From NCBI GenBank assembly GCA_964407265.1, contig CAYOUV010000026.1, positions 1-38,061 on the forward strand: DNA of 38,061 nt. Reading direction: 5' to 3'. Below are positions 15,081-22,803 of this stretch, piece after piece. Under the pieces are notes generated by a model. It was not told the origin of the DNA and did not search any database. It saw only the letters and a list, made by a program, of their open reading frames with translations. The position numbers and the translations under genes are program-made. Every line of letters starts with the position of its first letter. The first letter of the stretch is position 1. The stretch is from CAYOUV01 sp964407265 (lineage in GTDB: Bacteria; Chloroflexota; Anaerolineae; Anaerolineales; Villigracilaceae).

Positions 15081-16604
15081 CTAGCCAAGCTTCCCCACAA
15101 CTTTTTCCACTTCTTCCAAGATCTGGCCCGATTGGACCAGCGCCTGCATGGCGTTGTGATCGGGGTACAGCGGGCGGTCCACCTCCAGGTGCGCTACGTG
15201 CTGGCGGATAACCTCACGCGCTTTGGCGGTCCCTTTGCCGGGCGTGAACTCGCGGAAGTCCAGCGCCTGGGCGGCGGCCATGAATTCGATCCCCAGCACG
15301 CCGCAGGCGTTGTCCAGGATCTGTCCGTTCTTGATGGCGGTGTTCATGCCCATCGAGACGAAGTCCTCCTGGTCAGCCGCGGCCGGGATGGACTGGATGC
15401 TGGCCGGGGCACTCAGGATGCGCTGCTCGACGATCAGATGGTCGGCGGTGTACTGGCTGAGCATCAGGCCGGAATAGAAGCCGGGGTGGTGGGCCAGGAA
15501 GTCCGGTAGCCCCTGGGAAAGCGCCGGGTTGGTCAACCGGTTCATGCGCCGCTCCGACATGACGCAGACCATGGTGATGGCCGCGCCGGCCATGTCCATC
15601 GGCAGCGCCACCGGCGTACCCTGGAAATTGGCGCCGGTCAGGGTCAGCTTGTCCTCGGGGATGAAGATCGGGTTGTCACCCACGCCGTTCAGTTCGATCT
15701 CGACCTGCGAGCGGGCATAAGCCAGTGCGTCGCGTGCCGCGCCGATCACCTGCGGGGTGGAGCGCATTGAATAGGCATCCTGCACCTTGGTCTTCATCTT
15801 GCCAGTGCTCAGATCGGATCCGTCCAGGCACTGCAGGATGTTCTTGGCCGAGGCGATCGCGCCCGGGAATCCGCGCAGTTCGTGCAATTTGCTATGATAA
15901 GGCTTGAGGTTGCCGAGCAAGGCCTCGATCGACATGGCAGCCGCGATCTCAGCCTGCTTGAGCCAGCGCCCCATGTCATACAGTTGAATGGCAGACATAG
16001 CCGTCAGCAGGTTGGAGCCATTGATGGTCGCCAGCCCGTCGCGTGCGTGCAAACCGGGAACCGGAATGCCGGCCCGCTGCATCGCTTCAGCCCCGGGAAG
16101 CCGCTCTCCCTGGTAGAAGGCTTCCCCTTCACCCAGCAGCAGCAGTGCGGCCTGGGCCATCGGCGCCAGGTCACCTGAAGCACCGACCGAGCCCTTCTGG
16201 CAGACAACCGGCGTGACGCCCTTATTCAGCATCTCGATCAGCGTCAGCGGGATTTCGGGCCGGCAGCCGGAATTGCCATGGGCGTGCACGTTAATCCGCC
16301 CGGTCAGCGCCGCGCGCACGTATTCGACCGGAGCTGGGTCGCCGATCCCGGCGGCGTGATTGTAGACCAGGTACTTCTGGAAATCGCGGACTTCGTCGTC
16401 CGAAAGCAGGTGTTCCGAGAACTCGCCGATACCGGTGTTGGTGCCGTACATGATTTCCTTGGCAGCCAGTTTTTGCTCCAGCATGGCGCGGCAGACTTTG
16501 ATGCGCTCCAGCGCAGGCGGGCTGAGTTCCACTTTTTCGCCATCACGGGCGATGGCGACCAGCTTTTCAAGCGTCAGGCTCGAGCCGTCCAGGACAACCG
16601 TCAT
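15081..16604 (-). CDS. Aromatic amino acid ammonia-lyase, histidine ammonia-lyase-like
   Basis: 507-residue MIO-type lyase that removes ammonia from an aromatic amino acid, e.g. histidine to urocanate. The self-forming MIO cofactor triad Ala142-Ser143-Gly144 lies in KGSVGASGDLAPMA. Tyr53 (YGTNTGIG), the NGSNLL motif and QDAYSMRSTPQ are in place. His83 is kept, as in histidine ammonia-lyases, but the preceding residue is Asn (YNHAAG) where HutH has Ser, and the QEDHVSM motif of HutH reads QEDFVSM here. Thus the substrate may not be histidine. No hutU, hutI or other histidine-degradation gene is nearby. The ATG at 16604 has AAAGGAG 7 nt upstream. It is a stand-alone gene facing the same way as the propeller gene, 187 nt from it. 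Confidence 0.88.
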   Translation of the reverse strand: MTVVLDGSSLTLEKLVAIARDGEKVELSPPALERIKVCRAMLEQKLAAKEIMYGTNTGIGEFSEHLLSDDEVRDFQKYLVYNHAAGIGDPAPVEYVRAALTGRINVHAHGNSGCRPEIPLTLIEMLNKGVTPVVCQKGSVGASGDLAPMAQAALLLLGEGEAFYQGERLPGAEAMQRAGIPVPGLHARDGLATINGSNLLTAMSAIQLYDMGRWLKQAEIAAAMSIEALLGNLKPYHSKLHELRGFPGAIASAKNILQCLDGSDLSTGKMKTKVQDAYSMRSTPQVIGAARDALAYARSQVEIELNGVGDNPIFIPEDKLTLTGANFQGTPVALPMDMAGAAITMVCVMSERRMNRLTNPALSQGLPDFLAHHPGFYSGLMLSQYTADHLIVEQRILSAPASIQSIPAAADQEDFVSMGMNTAIKNGQILDNACGVLGIEFMAAAQALDFREFTPGKGTAKAREVIRQHVAHLEVDRPLYPDHNAMQALVQSGQILEEVEKVVGKLG

Positions 16605-16786
16605 ATTGCACTCCTTTGAAATTCAAATCACGCGACGAGCTTATTTTACCCCCGTTCAATCGCAGACCCACACACCCAACCTTTGCCATCCGCTCCCGCC
16701 ACCCAATACCGCGGCTACCTGCGCAACTTCAGACAAAAAAATGACAGGGGGAACTTTCGAGCAAAACCCAACGTCTTTCAGGCAAG

Positions 16787-17245
16787 ATGAAGCCTCAGAT
16801 GCCCTTCATTTCCGTGATTGGATTGCTGCTCATATCTTTAAGCAGTGCCTGTACATTCGCTCCAAAACGAGGTGCAGCAGCCGGTCAGGTTTTTGAGGCG
16901 GTCATTAATCGTGATTGCGCTCCATGGGATGGCACAGCGTTTACGATCATGATTAGATTGATAAATGAATTTTCGGGGTCTTTTATTGACATTTCGATCT
17001 GGCAAGATCCAGACATCAGTTTTCCGATCACTTTTTCATTTCCGGATGAAACCAGCCGGCTTGGCAAGACTGTCTATCGGTCATCATCCGGCAATTCGGA
17101 ACCGCTGCAAGGCCGGGTCACACTTCAAGGCGTCCAGCCAGGCGTACCTGTAGAGGGGGAATTCAGCTTGACAGCGGCTAGAAGCGGAAACTTCAACGGT
17201 AGATTTAGAGCAGAATGGGGAGCGCAAAGCGCGATTTGCGGGTAG
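16787..17245 (+). CDS. Small secreted lipoprotein, unknown function
   Basis: 152-residue protein with a lipoprotein signal: basic MKPQ, hydrophobic FISVIGLLLISLS, then the lipobox SSAC with Cys22 as the likely lipid site. The mature part of about 130 residues is predicted mostly beta (FTIMIRLINEF, ISIWQDPDISFPITFSFPD, GRVTLQGVQPGVPVEGEFSLTA in part) and contains two more cysteines (near 44 and at the C-terminus, ICG), which could form a disulfide. I do not recognise the family. The start has only weak purine-rich sequence before it (CAGGCAAG). Downstream, the PIG-L gene has its own promoter-like box. Confidence 0.65.
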   Translation: MKPQMPFISVIGLLLISLSSACTFAPKRGAAAGQVFEAVINRDCAPWDGTAFTIMIRLINEFSGSFIDISIWQDPDISFPITFSFPDETSRLGKTVYRSSSGNSEPLQGRVTLQGVQPGVPVEGEFSLTAARSGNFNGRFRAEWGAQSAICG

Positions 17246-17267
17246 AGCTTTCCTGGCTGGACGCCGG

Positions 17268-17297
17268 TTCACATAGTGCCAGCAGGTCTGATAAAAT
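17268..17297 (+). promoter_or_regulatory. Promoter of the PIG-L gene, leaderless geometry
   Basis: TTCACA (17268-17273), 18-bp spacer, TAAAAT (17292-17297), then exactly 6 nt to the ATG at 17304. No Shine-Dalgarno sequence lies between. This is the third gene in the window with this arrangement. Confidence 0.55.
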
Positions 17298-17303
17298 CAT
17301 CCC

Positions 17304-18044
17304 ATGAACAAAGAAAAAGAATATATGCCTCGATCAGCCATGTCGATCCACGCCCACCCGGACGACCAGGACTTCACCGTCGCCGGCACCCTGGCCAGGT
17401 GGGCCCAGGCCGGATGCCAGATCGTGACCGTGATCATCACCGACGGCTCGGCCGGGTCGAACGACCCCGCGCATGGTCCCGATTACAAGCCGACCCTGGC
17501 CCGTATCCGCGCCGACGAACAGCGCGCTGCCAACGCCGTGCTGGGTGTCAAAGAGACGATCTTTCTGGGCTACCCGGACGGCGAACTGACCGCCAGCATC
17601 CAGCTGCGCAAGGATCTGACGCGCCTGATCCGCCAATATAAACCGCAGGCAGTCGTGACCGGCGATCCGACCGGCTTCTTCTACGGCAACGGTTACATCA
17701 ATCACCCCGACCACCGCGCAGCGGCTGAGGCCGCGGTCTACGCCGTCTTCCCTTCGGCCGGCTCACGCCCAATCTTCGCTGACTTAATCGGCGAAGGCCT
17801 GGAGCCGCATGAGGTCGAGCGCCTGTACATCCACGGCGCTGAAAAACCCGATACCTGGGTTGACATCAGCCAGACTCTGGAGACCAAAATCGAGGCCCTG
17901 AAAAAACACGCCAGCCAGGCCGACACCCACGAGGTGGACGATTGGATGCACGAATGGGCTGAGGAAGAAGGCAAGGAAAAGGGCTTGGCATTCGCCGAAG
18001 CTTACCGCGTGATGATCTTGAAAGAAGAGACGCAACCGGAGTGA
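17304..18044 (+). CDS. PIG-L/LmbE family zinc deacetylase
   Basis: 246-residue cytosolic enzyme of the PIG-L (LmbE) family, zinc hydrolases that take acetyl groups off N-acetylglucosamine-type conjugates. Examples are deacetylases of the mycothiol and bacillithiol pathways. The metal and base motif AHPDD (residues 17-21) and the third metal ligand motif NHPDHRAA (near residue 134) are intact. DGSAGSND and TGDPTGFFYGNGYINH are typical family loops. The C-terminus is rich in Glu/Lys. The ATG at 17304 follows a -10 box by 6 nt; an internal ATG at 17325 is possible but lacks a better signal. No thiol-biosynthesis neighbours are present, so the substrate is unknown. Confidence 0.9.
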   Translation: MNKEKEYMPRSAMSIHAHPDDQDFTVAGTLARWAQAGCQIVTVIITDGSAGSNDPAHGPDYKPTLARIRADEQRAANAVLGVKETIFLGYPDGELTASIQLRKDLTRLIRQYKPQAVVTGDPTGFFYGNGYINHPDHRAAAEAAVYAVFPSAGSRPIFADLIGEGLEPHEVERLYIHGAEKPDTWVDISQTLETKIEALKKHASQADTHEVDDWMHEWAEEEGKEKGLAFAEAYRVMILKEETQPE

Positions 18045-18059
18045 CTTGTTAAATAGTAA

Positions 18060-18130
18060 AACCGCAAAGCTCGCGAAGAGCACAAAGAAATCCTTTTAAT
18101 TTCTTTGCGTACCTGGCGCACTTTGCGGTT
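18060..18130. repeat. Imperfect palindromic (REP-like) element between convergent genes
   Basis: Outer arms AACCGCAAAG (18060-18069) and CTTTGCGGTT (18121-18130), and inner arms CAAAGAAAT (18083-18091) and ATTTCTTTG (18099-18107), form one long cruciform-like stem with a poorly paired middle. Elements with this 'accgcaaag...ctttgcggt' layout are common intergenic repeats in diverse bacteria. Here it lies between converging genes and may end both transcripts. Confidence 0.65.
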
Positions 18131-18145
18131 CATCCAGCCAGCTAA

Positions 18146-18874
18146 CTAAAAGACCAGCAAGCCGACCAGCACTGCCGCCAATGTAACGGTCAGATTATCG
18201 ATGTCCTTGTACGGCAGCGACTCGACCGCCATCCCTGCCAGGGCAACCAGCACCAGCGGGAGCAGCAAGGCGGACGGGGGTCCCGCCAAGATTCCCACAT
18301 GGACATACGCCGCCAGGATCAGGGCCGATAACAACCAGCCTCCCAGCAGGACCGCCAGGGATCCTGCCACAGATTTTTCGCGACTCCAGGGAAGTTTCGG
18401 CGAAGCCACCCGCCGCCCGACCAGGTCCGCGATGCCGTCCCCCCCACACATCAGCATCAGGGCCACGATCCCGACCGGCGAATCTCTCCAGAAGACCAGT
18501 GTCAGCAGCACAAAAACGATGCCGTAGTACAGCGGTCCGCGCAGGATCTCGCGCCGGTCTCCCGTGCGCGACATGGCCTGCACAGCGGCTTCATCCTTGA
18601 TGACCCCCAACCCGACCAGCGCGAATTGGGCCGTAATGGCAAGGGGGACCAGGGCTGCCAACCAGCGGGCATCCCAGCTATCCTTGAAAAGCAGCCAGCA
18701 CAACACAAAGATCGGCCCAGTGCCAATATGGATGATCTTGCGGCTCAAGCGGCTCTCGATCCAGCCGCGGTGAGCCAGGAAATCCATCAGGCGCAGGAAA
18801 GCCAGCGCCACCGCAAAGGTGATGACCAGGGCAAGGAAATTGTTCAAGGCATTCCTCCAATTTGGATTAGTCAT
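18146..18874 (-). CDS. Phytol/polyprenol kinase-like CTP-dependent membrane kinase
   Basis: 242-residue integral membrane protein with about seven hydrophobic helices, of the family of phytol kinase, dolichol kinase and CTP-dependent diacylglycerol kinase, which phosphorylate lipid alcohols using CTP. The cytosolic signature is present: CGGDGIADLVGRRVASPKLP, with GDGIADLVGRR followed by WSREKSVAGSLA (Asp and Lys-Ser of the nucleotide site), and an early SRKIIHIGTGP motif. The ATG at 18874 is 38 nt after the SMP-30 gene; the longer frame that runs back through that gene reads as noise. There is no clear ribosome site. Salvage of phytol or a polyprenol is the likely role. The mevalonate-pathway gene at the window start is too far away to claim a link. 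Confidence 0.85.
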   Translation of the reverse strand: MTNPNWRNALNNFLALVITFAVALAFLRLMDFLAHRGWIESRLSRKIIHIGTGPIFVLCWLLFKDSWDARWLAALVPLAITAQFALVGLGVIKDEAAVQAMSRTGDRREILRGPLYYGIVFVLLTLVFWRDSPVGIVALMLMCGGDGIADLVGRRVASPKLPWSREKSVAGSLAVLLGGWLLSALILAAYVHVGILAGPPSALLLPLVLVALAGMAVESLPYKDIDNLTVTLAAVLVGLLVF

Positions 18875-18912
18875 TAAAACCCGCGACGAGCGGATCAGTT
18901 TGCCGCAGTAGC

Positions 18913-19782
18913 TCAGCCCCCAAATGTATAGGTGGGCATACCCAGCACGCCGGTCTTGAGGCGGAATATACTCCCCGAAAGCGGGTAACGTGCCAGGGTT
19001 GCCCGATCCAGGCCAACACGTGCAGAGGTGATGTACAACTCGTTCATGTCCGGGCCGCCAAAGACACACGAGGAGCACTGCAGCGCCGGGACGGGTACGC
19101 TGCGCAACAGGTCCCCCGTGGCCGGGTCCCAGCAGGTAACCTGGGCGCCGCCCCACAGCGCGATCCATAAATGACCCTGCAAGTCAGACGTCATGCCATC
19201 CGGCCAGCCCAAGGCCTCCGGCACGCGGATGGCTGTGCGCGGGTTGGCAATCTTTCCACTTTCCAAGTCGTAATCGAAAACCTGCACCTGACGCGTCGGT
19301 GTGTCGATAAAGTAAAACGAACGAAGGTCCGGGCTCCAGGCCAGGCCGTTGGAGATACGCAGCCCGCTCAGCAGGCGCCGGCAGTTTCCCCGCAGATCGA
19401 GGGCGTACAGCGACCCACAGGCCTCTTTTTCGTCGTGATCCATTGTTCCAGCCAGGAAGCGGCCGGCCGGGTCACATTTGCCGTCGTTGAAGCGGTTGCC
19501 TGCTGGTTCATCCTGCAAGGTCAGGAGGCGGGTTAATTTTCCGGTAGCCGGCTCAAGCCGGGCGAAACTGTTCCGCAAGGCCAGGATCAGGCCACCGTCC
19601 TTGGCCGGAGCCAGGCATCCGACCATTTCATCCAATTGGATGAATTCCTCCTTCCCATGCTGAAACAGGTGGACACGTTTCCCCAGGATGTCGACCCAAT
19701 AGAGCCTCTGGGCGCGCGCCTCCCAGGCAGGACCTTCACCCAGCTGTGCCTCCGCCTGGTACAGCAGGTCGACCGTTTCCAT
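18913..19782 (-). CDS. SMP-30/gluconolactonase-family hydrolase
   Basis: 289-residue six-bladed propeller of the SMP-30/gluconolactonase/LRE family, divalent-metal lactonases acting on sugar lactones. Metal-site residues are visible: Glu16 in LGEGPAWE, Asn in NRFNDGKCDPAGRFLAGTM (near residue 98), Asn in RISNGLAWSPD (near 147) and Asp in LGWPDGMTSD (near 198). It ends with the family's typical GMPTYTFGG. The start at 19782 lies 1 nt after the corA stop; an upstream in-frame start would overlap corA by more than 20 nt. It is the middle gene of a likely corA/SMP-30/kinase operon. The true lactone substrate is unknown. Confidence 0.9.
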   Translation of the reverse strand: METVDLLYQAEAQLGEGPAWEARAQRLYWVDILGKRVHLFQHGKEEFIQLDEMVGCLAPAKDGGLILALRNSFARLEPATGKLTRLLTLQDEPAGNRFNDGKCDPAGRFLAGTMDHDEKEACGSLYALDLRGNCRRLLSGLRISNGLAWSPDLRSFYFIDTPTRQVQVFDYDLESGKIANPRTAIRVPEALGWPDGMTSDLQGHLWIALWGGAQVTCWDPATGDLLRSVPVPALQCSSCVFGGPDMNELYITSARVGLDRATLARYPLSGSIFRLKTGVLGMPTYTFGG

Positions 19783-19783
19783 C

Positions 19784-20713
19784 CTAGAACCAATCCCGTT
19801 TTGCAAAAATATAGACCGCGATGCCGGTCAGGATGAACGAGAAGAGGATGGTGAAGACGAACGCCAGGGGATGATTTTGGAAGGGCAGGTCGACGTTCAT
19901 GCCGTAGAAAGCGGCCACGATGGCCGGCAGGTTGAGCACGATGGTAATGGCTGCCAGGGCTTTCATGACCACATTCAGATTGTTGGAGATGATCGAGGCG
20001 AAGGCATCCATCATCGAGGATAGGATGGTGGATGCGATGTTGGTCATTTCGATCGCCTGCTGGTTTTCGGTGACCACGTCTTCGAGCAACTCCTGGTCTT
20101 CCTCGTACTGGGCGAACATCTGGCTGCGCTGCAGGCGCTCGAGCATCAGCTCGTTGGAGCGCAGCGCGGTAGTGAAATAGGTCAGGCTTTTCTGGAATTT
20201 CAGGATTTCGAGCAGTTCGCGGTTGCGGGTCGAGGCTTGAAGCTGGTCTTCCAACTCATCCACAATCTTGTTGATCTGGCGCAGATAGGTCAGGAAGCGG
20301 TTGGAGGCTGCCCAGAAGATATTCAGGATGAAACGATTCTTCTTGGATGTGCTCCAACCCTTGACACGCATGGAAACGAAATCCTGCAGTAAGGGATGGT
20401 CAATCTTGCAAATCGTGATGATATATTCTTGTGTAAGAATGATTCCGAGGGGGATGGTCGTGTAAGGAACGTCTACGCCGCTGCCCTGAAAATAGGGAAC
20501 CCGCAGCAGGATCAGGGTGAAGCCGTTGTCCTTTTCGGTGCGCGCCATCTCATCCAGGTCGAGCGGATAGGTAATCATTTCAGACGGGATATGCCAACCC
20601 TCGAGCCGGGCAATTTCGTCGGGGGTCGGGTCGATCACGTTGACCCAGGCACCGGCCATCTGTTGATCCAATTCCTGAACGCCAGCATTGGTGCTTTTTA
20701 GAATGGTCAGCAC
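19784..20713 (-). CDS. corA: CorA-family magnesium/divalent cation channel
   Basis: 309-residue membrane protein that forms the pentameric CorA Mg2+ channel. The large N-terminal cytosolic domain (to about residue 245) includes the long helix region FLTYLRQINKIVDELEDQLQ. Two C-terminal membrane helices flank the selectivity loop YGMNVDLPF (near residue 271), and the protein ends with a basic KRDWF tail. The start codon is GTG at 20713 with AAGGAG seven nt upstream. The 5' leader contains an inverted repeat CATCAGG/CCTGATG (20742-20776). Two metabolic genes follow at 1- and 38-nt gaps. Confidence 0.94.
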   Translation of the reverse strand: MLTILKSTNAGVQELDQQMAGAWVNVIDPTPDEIARLEGWHIPSEMITYPLDLDEMARTEKDNGFTLILLRVPYFQGSGVDVPYTTIPLGIILTQEYIITICKIDHPLLQDFVSMRVKGWSTSKKNRFILNIFWAASNRFLTYLRQINKIVDELEDQLQASTRNRELLEILKFQKSLTYFTTALRSNELMLERLQRSQMFAQYEEDQELLEDVVTENQQAIEMTNIASTILSSMMDAFASIISNNLNVVMKALAAITIVLNLPAIVAAFYGMNVDLPFQNHPLAFVFTILFSFILTGIAVYIFAKRDWF

Positions 20714-20741
20714 AGGCTTCTCCTTTTTTATGTCAGCAGAG

Positions 20742-20776
20742 CATCAGGGTGACTGGGGCATGGCAGCCTCCTGATG
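20742..20776 (-). promoter_or_regulatory. Stem-loop in the corA leader
   Basis: CATCAGG (20742-20748) and CCTGATG (20770-20776) can form a 7-bp stem around 21 nt, about 30-60 nt before the corA start. It does not match the Mg2+ M-box riboswitch consensus as far as I can see. The remaining bases of the gap 20777-21027 hold a 15-bp odd palindrome GTACGCC-A-GGCGTAC (20897-20911) and no convincing gene. Confidence 0.3.
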
Positions 20777-21027
20777 GGTTGGTTGTATGGATGTGTTCCT
20801 CAAACGCCAGCGCAGAATCCCAGCCAAACTTGGAGGCTGTTTCTCAGGGGGGTCGTTGCGGTCGCCATCTTCCGTGGTGAACATGGTCTTCGTCTCGTAC
20901 GCCAGGCGTACAGTCAGCTTACTGTTATGTGTAAATCTACCGGAAATATCTTTGATCGATGTGCCTGCATGATTCAGGCCTTCGCTTCAAATATTTACGC
21001 AGCACTCTGTAAGTATAAGCGGATTTA

Positions 21028-21083
21028 TTCGCCCTCACAACTATTTCAAACCGGGTTCGGCGGGCACAGTTTGTGAGGGCGAA
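21028..21083. repeat. 13-bp inverted repeat with 30-nt loop
   Basis: TTCGCCCTCACAA (21028-21040) and TTGTGAGGGCGAA (21071-21083) pair perfectly, with a 30-nt loop that contains CCGGGTTCGG. It lies just upstream of the palindromic promoter of the membrane-protein gene and could insulate it or be part of a leftover element. Confidence 0.55.
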
Positions 21084-21118
21084 ACAAAATGCGCAAGAAA
21101 ATTGCAACGATCGCCCTC

Positions 21119-21149
21119 TTGACATATTAGAACAATTGTTCTAATATGT
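21119..21149 (+). promoter_or_regulatory. Strong promoter embedded in a perfect 28-bp palindrome (operator)
   Basis: TTGACA (21119-21124), 17-bp spacer, TAATAT (21142-21147) is the best sigma-70 type promoter in the window. Bases 21122-21149 form a perfect palindrome, each half being ACATATTAGAACAA and its complement. The centre holds GAAC-AATT-GTTC, which fits the GAAC-N4-GTTC LexA box known from Gram-positive bacteria and Dehalococcoides; it could equally be a MarR-type site. A dimeric repressor bound here would block the promoter fully. The gene downstream starts at 21196. Confidence 0.75.
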
Positions 21150-21195
21150 AGTTAACTAATCAGCACTACTCACGTGGTATTTCAGGAGATTTGCC

Positions 21196-21906
21196 ATGAA
21201 CCGTTCTTCACCGATTCAATTGCTCGACTTACTCAAGCGCACCAGTCTGCGGCGCGGCTTCGTCTTCGGGTTCATGATTATCGGCGCGCTTTTAGCCTTC
21301 GAAATCTTCAACTACAGCACGACCGATTTTGCCCTGACCGACCTGCTCGGCTCGGAATTAAAATTCATGGGTATCCGCTGGGCGACCATCCTCTCGATCG
21401 CATTTTGTGGGATCGACTTTGCCGGCATCGCCCGCCTCTTCACCCCCGAACAAGGTCGCGATGAACCTACCGAAGTATGGTACCTGTTCGGCGCCTGGCT
21501 GCTGGCCGCTTCGATGAACGCTACCCTGACTTGGTGGGGCGTTTCGGTCGCCATTCTCAACCACCAGGCGGCCGGTAGCGTACTGCTCAGCAAAGTCACC
21601 TTGACCCAAGCCGTCCCCGTCTTCGTGGCCATGATGGTCTGGTTGATCCGCGTATTGATCATCGGGACGTTTTCCATTGCGGGAGAACGACTCTTCAGCC
21701 TGGCTGAAGTCCAGCCTTCCACACACCGCCGCAGCCAACCGGCCACAAATTATGCGGCTCGCTCCCAGCCGCAGCCGGTTCGTCCATCACCCAAGCCCCT
21801 GCCTTCCCTGGGCGGACAGCGGACTGTCTCGCGGAGCGAGCCGACCTATCACCCGGTCGGGATGGGCGCCAGCGCCCGGGACGAGACCCCCGTACTCCGC
21901 AGGTGA
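21196..21906 (+). CDS. Membrane protein with basic/proline-rich tail, unknown function
   Basis: 236-residue protein with about four hydrophobic helices: near residues 22-40 (GFVFGFMIIGALLAFEIF), 58-75, 95-115 (YLFGAWLLAASMNATLTWWG in part) and 135-160 (VPVFVAMMVWLIRVLIIGTF in part). A cytosolic or outside tail of about 70 residues is rich in Pro, Ser, Arg and Gln and probably disordered. Family not recognised. The ATG has AGGAG seven nt upstream. It is controlled by a palindromic promoter-operator about 47 nt upstream, so expression is probably switched by a repressor. It is a single-gene unit ended by a strong hairpin. Confidence 0.75.
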   Translation: MNRSSPIQLLDLLKRTSLRRGFVFGFMIIGALLAFEIFNYSTTDFALTDLLGSELKFMGIRWATILSIAFCGIDFAGIARLFTPEQGRDEPTEVWYLFGAWLLAASMNATLTWWGVSVAILNHQAAGSVLLSKVTLTQAVPVFVAMMVWLIRVLIIGTFSIAGERLFSLAEVQPSTHRRSQPATNYAARSQPQPVRPSPKPLPSLGGQRTVSRSEPTYHPVGMGASARDETPVLRR

Positions 21907-21958
21907 AACATCAGATCATCTGTTTCCTACAATCTCTCCCCTCTAACCATCCAACCAA

Positions 21959-21994
21959 TGCAGCAGGGCGACCCATCAGGGTCGCCCTGCTGCA
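21959..21994. terminator. Strong bidirectional terminator hairpin
   Basis: TGCAGCAGGGCGACCC (21959-21974) and GGGTCGCCCTGCTGCA (21979-21994) form a perfect 16-bp stem with the tetraloop ATCA. It lies between convergent genes; a T run (TTTTTT) occurs some 20 nt further on the plus strand. Confidence 0.75.
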
Positions 21995-21999
21995 TTAAT

Positions 22000-22803
22000 C
22001 TAGGTCGGTTTTTTCAGTGTTTCCTGCTTAGATAAGTCGATTTGTTCCCGAGGTTCGAAGGCCGAAAAATAAGCTGCTGGCTGGTACCCCTGGCGGCGAA
22101 AGATCCGCATGGAAATGTCAGTTGGATTCAAAACGATATGCGTCAAACCCTGCGTCATGGCTTCTCCGTGGATGTGTTCCATCAGCGCATTACCGATCCC
22201 CTGGCGTCGAAAAGCAGACATCGTAAAAAGCTGAAGCAGACAGCCCACACCCGGGTAAATTGTGACCAGTTGCGCCCAACCGATGGTATGACCATCCTGG
22301 TCAACGTAAAAAGTATGCACAAAAGGATCATCCAACAATGCTTCAGAGATATGCTGGCCTTCCGCAGCCAGGCCTGTGTTGGCAAAGTCCAGTTGATCCT
22401 TGGTTTTGATCCGGTAAATATTCGGCCAGCGGGTACGCACGACGACTGGCAGGTTCAAAGCCAGGAACAACCCGGCGTGCCGAAATTCATATCCACGATC
22501 AAGGTATTTTTCTTTCAATTCCGGATCAGACGGTTCAGCGTGAAATACTTTCAGCACATACTTCTGGTCCGTTTCAAGCGGATATGCCCGAACGGCATCG
22601 ATCACGAGTTGCGGCTCAGGATTGAGCGCCAGAAATTCGACTTGGTACGAAGGATTCGCGCCGGTATCGCCATAATCGCAAATTCCAATCACACCAGTCT
22701 CTTCGTAATGCGTCCCCAAAGCCACTTGATAGACGTGGTTTTGGGAGGCGATCATGGCTTCCACCGCCCACCAATCCGGAATAAGGGATTGCATTCGGTT
22801 CAT
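22000..22803 (-). CDS. GNAT-family N-acetyltransferase-like protein
   Basis: 267-residue protein. The C-terminal half is a GNAT domain with the acetyl-CoA loop FRRQGIGNALMEH (near residue 200) preceded by the strand CLLQLFTMSA and followed by LNPTDISMRIFRRQGYQ. The N-terminal half is a second, degenerate GNAT-like region. It overlaps the gene upstream by 4 nt (ATGA), so translation is coupled. The acceptor substrate is unknown; neighbours (another GNAT protein and an SDR) do not define a pathway. Confidence 0.82.
   Translation of the reverse strand: MNRMQSLIPDWWAVEAMIASQNHVYQVALGTHYEETGVIGICDYGDTGANPSYQVEFLALNPEPQLVIDAVRAYPLETDQKYVLKVFHAEPSDPELKEKYLDRGYEFRHAGLFLALNLPVVVRTRWPNIYRIKTKDQLDFANTGLAAEGQHISEALLDDPFVHTFYVDQDGHTIGWAQLVTIYPGVGCLLQLFTMSAFRRQGIGNALMEHIHGEAMTQGLTHIVLNPTDISMRIFRRQGYQPAAYFSAFEPREQIDLSKQETLKKPT

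Noticed and set aside
18875..19168. N-terminal extension of the polyprenol kinase frame
   Set aside because: It reads through the SMP-30 gene in another frame and gives Gly/Arg/Pro-rich noise; the ATG at 18874 begins the real protein.
20714..20880. Mg2+ M-box riboswitch before corA
   Set aside because: A stem is present but I could not find the conserved M-box sequence blocks.
20774..21076. 100-codon plus-strand frame in the corA upstream gap
   Set aside because: No ribosome site and no protein-like features; it runs into the inverted repeat at 21028.
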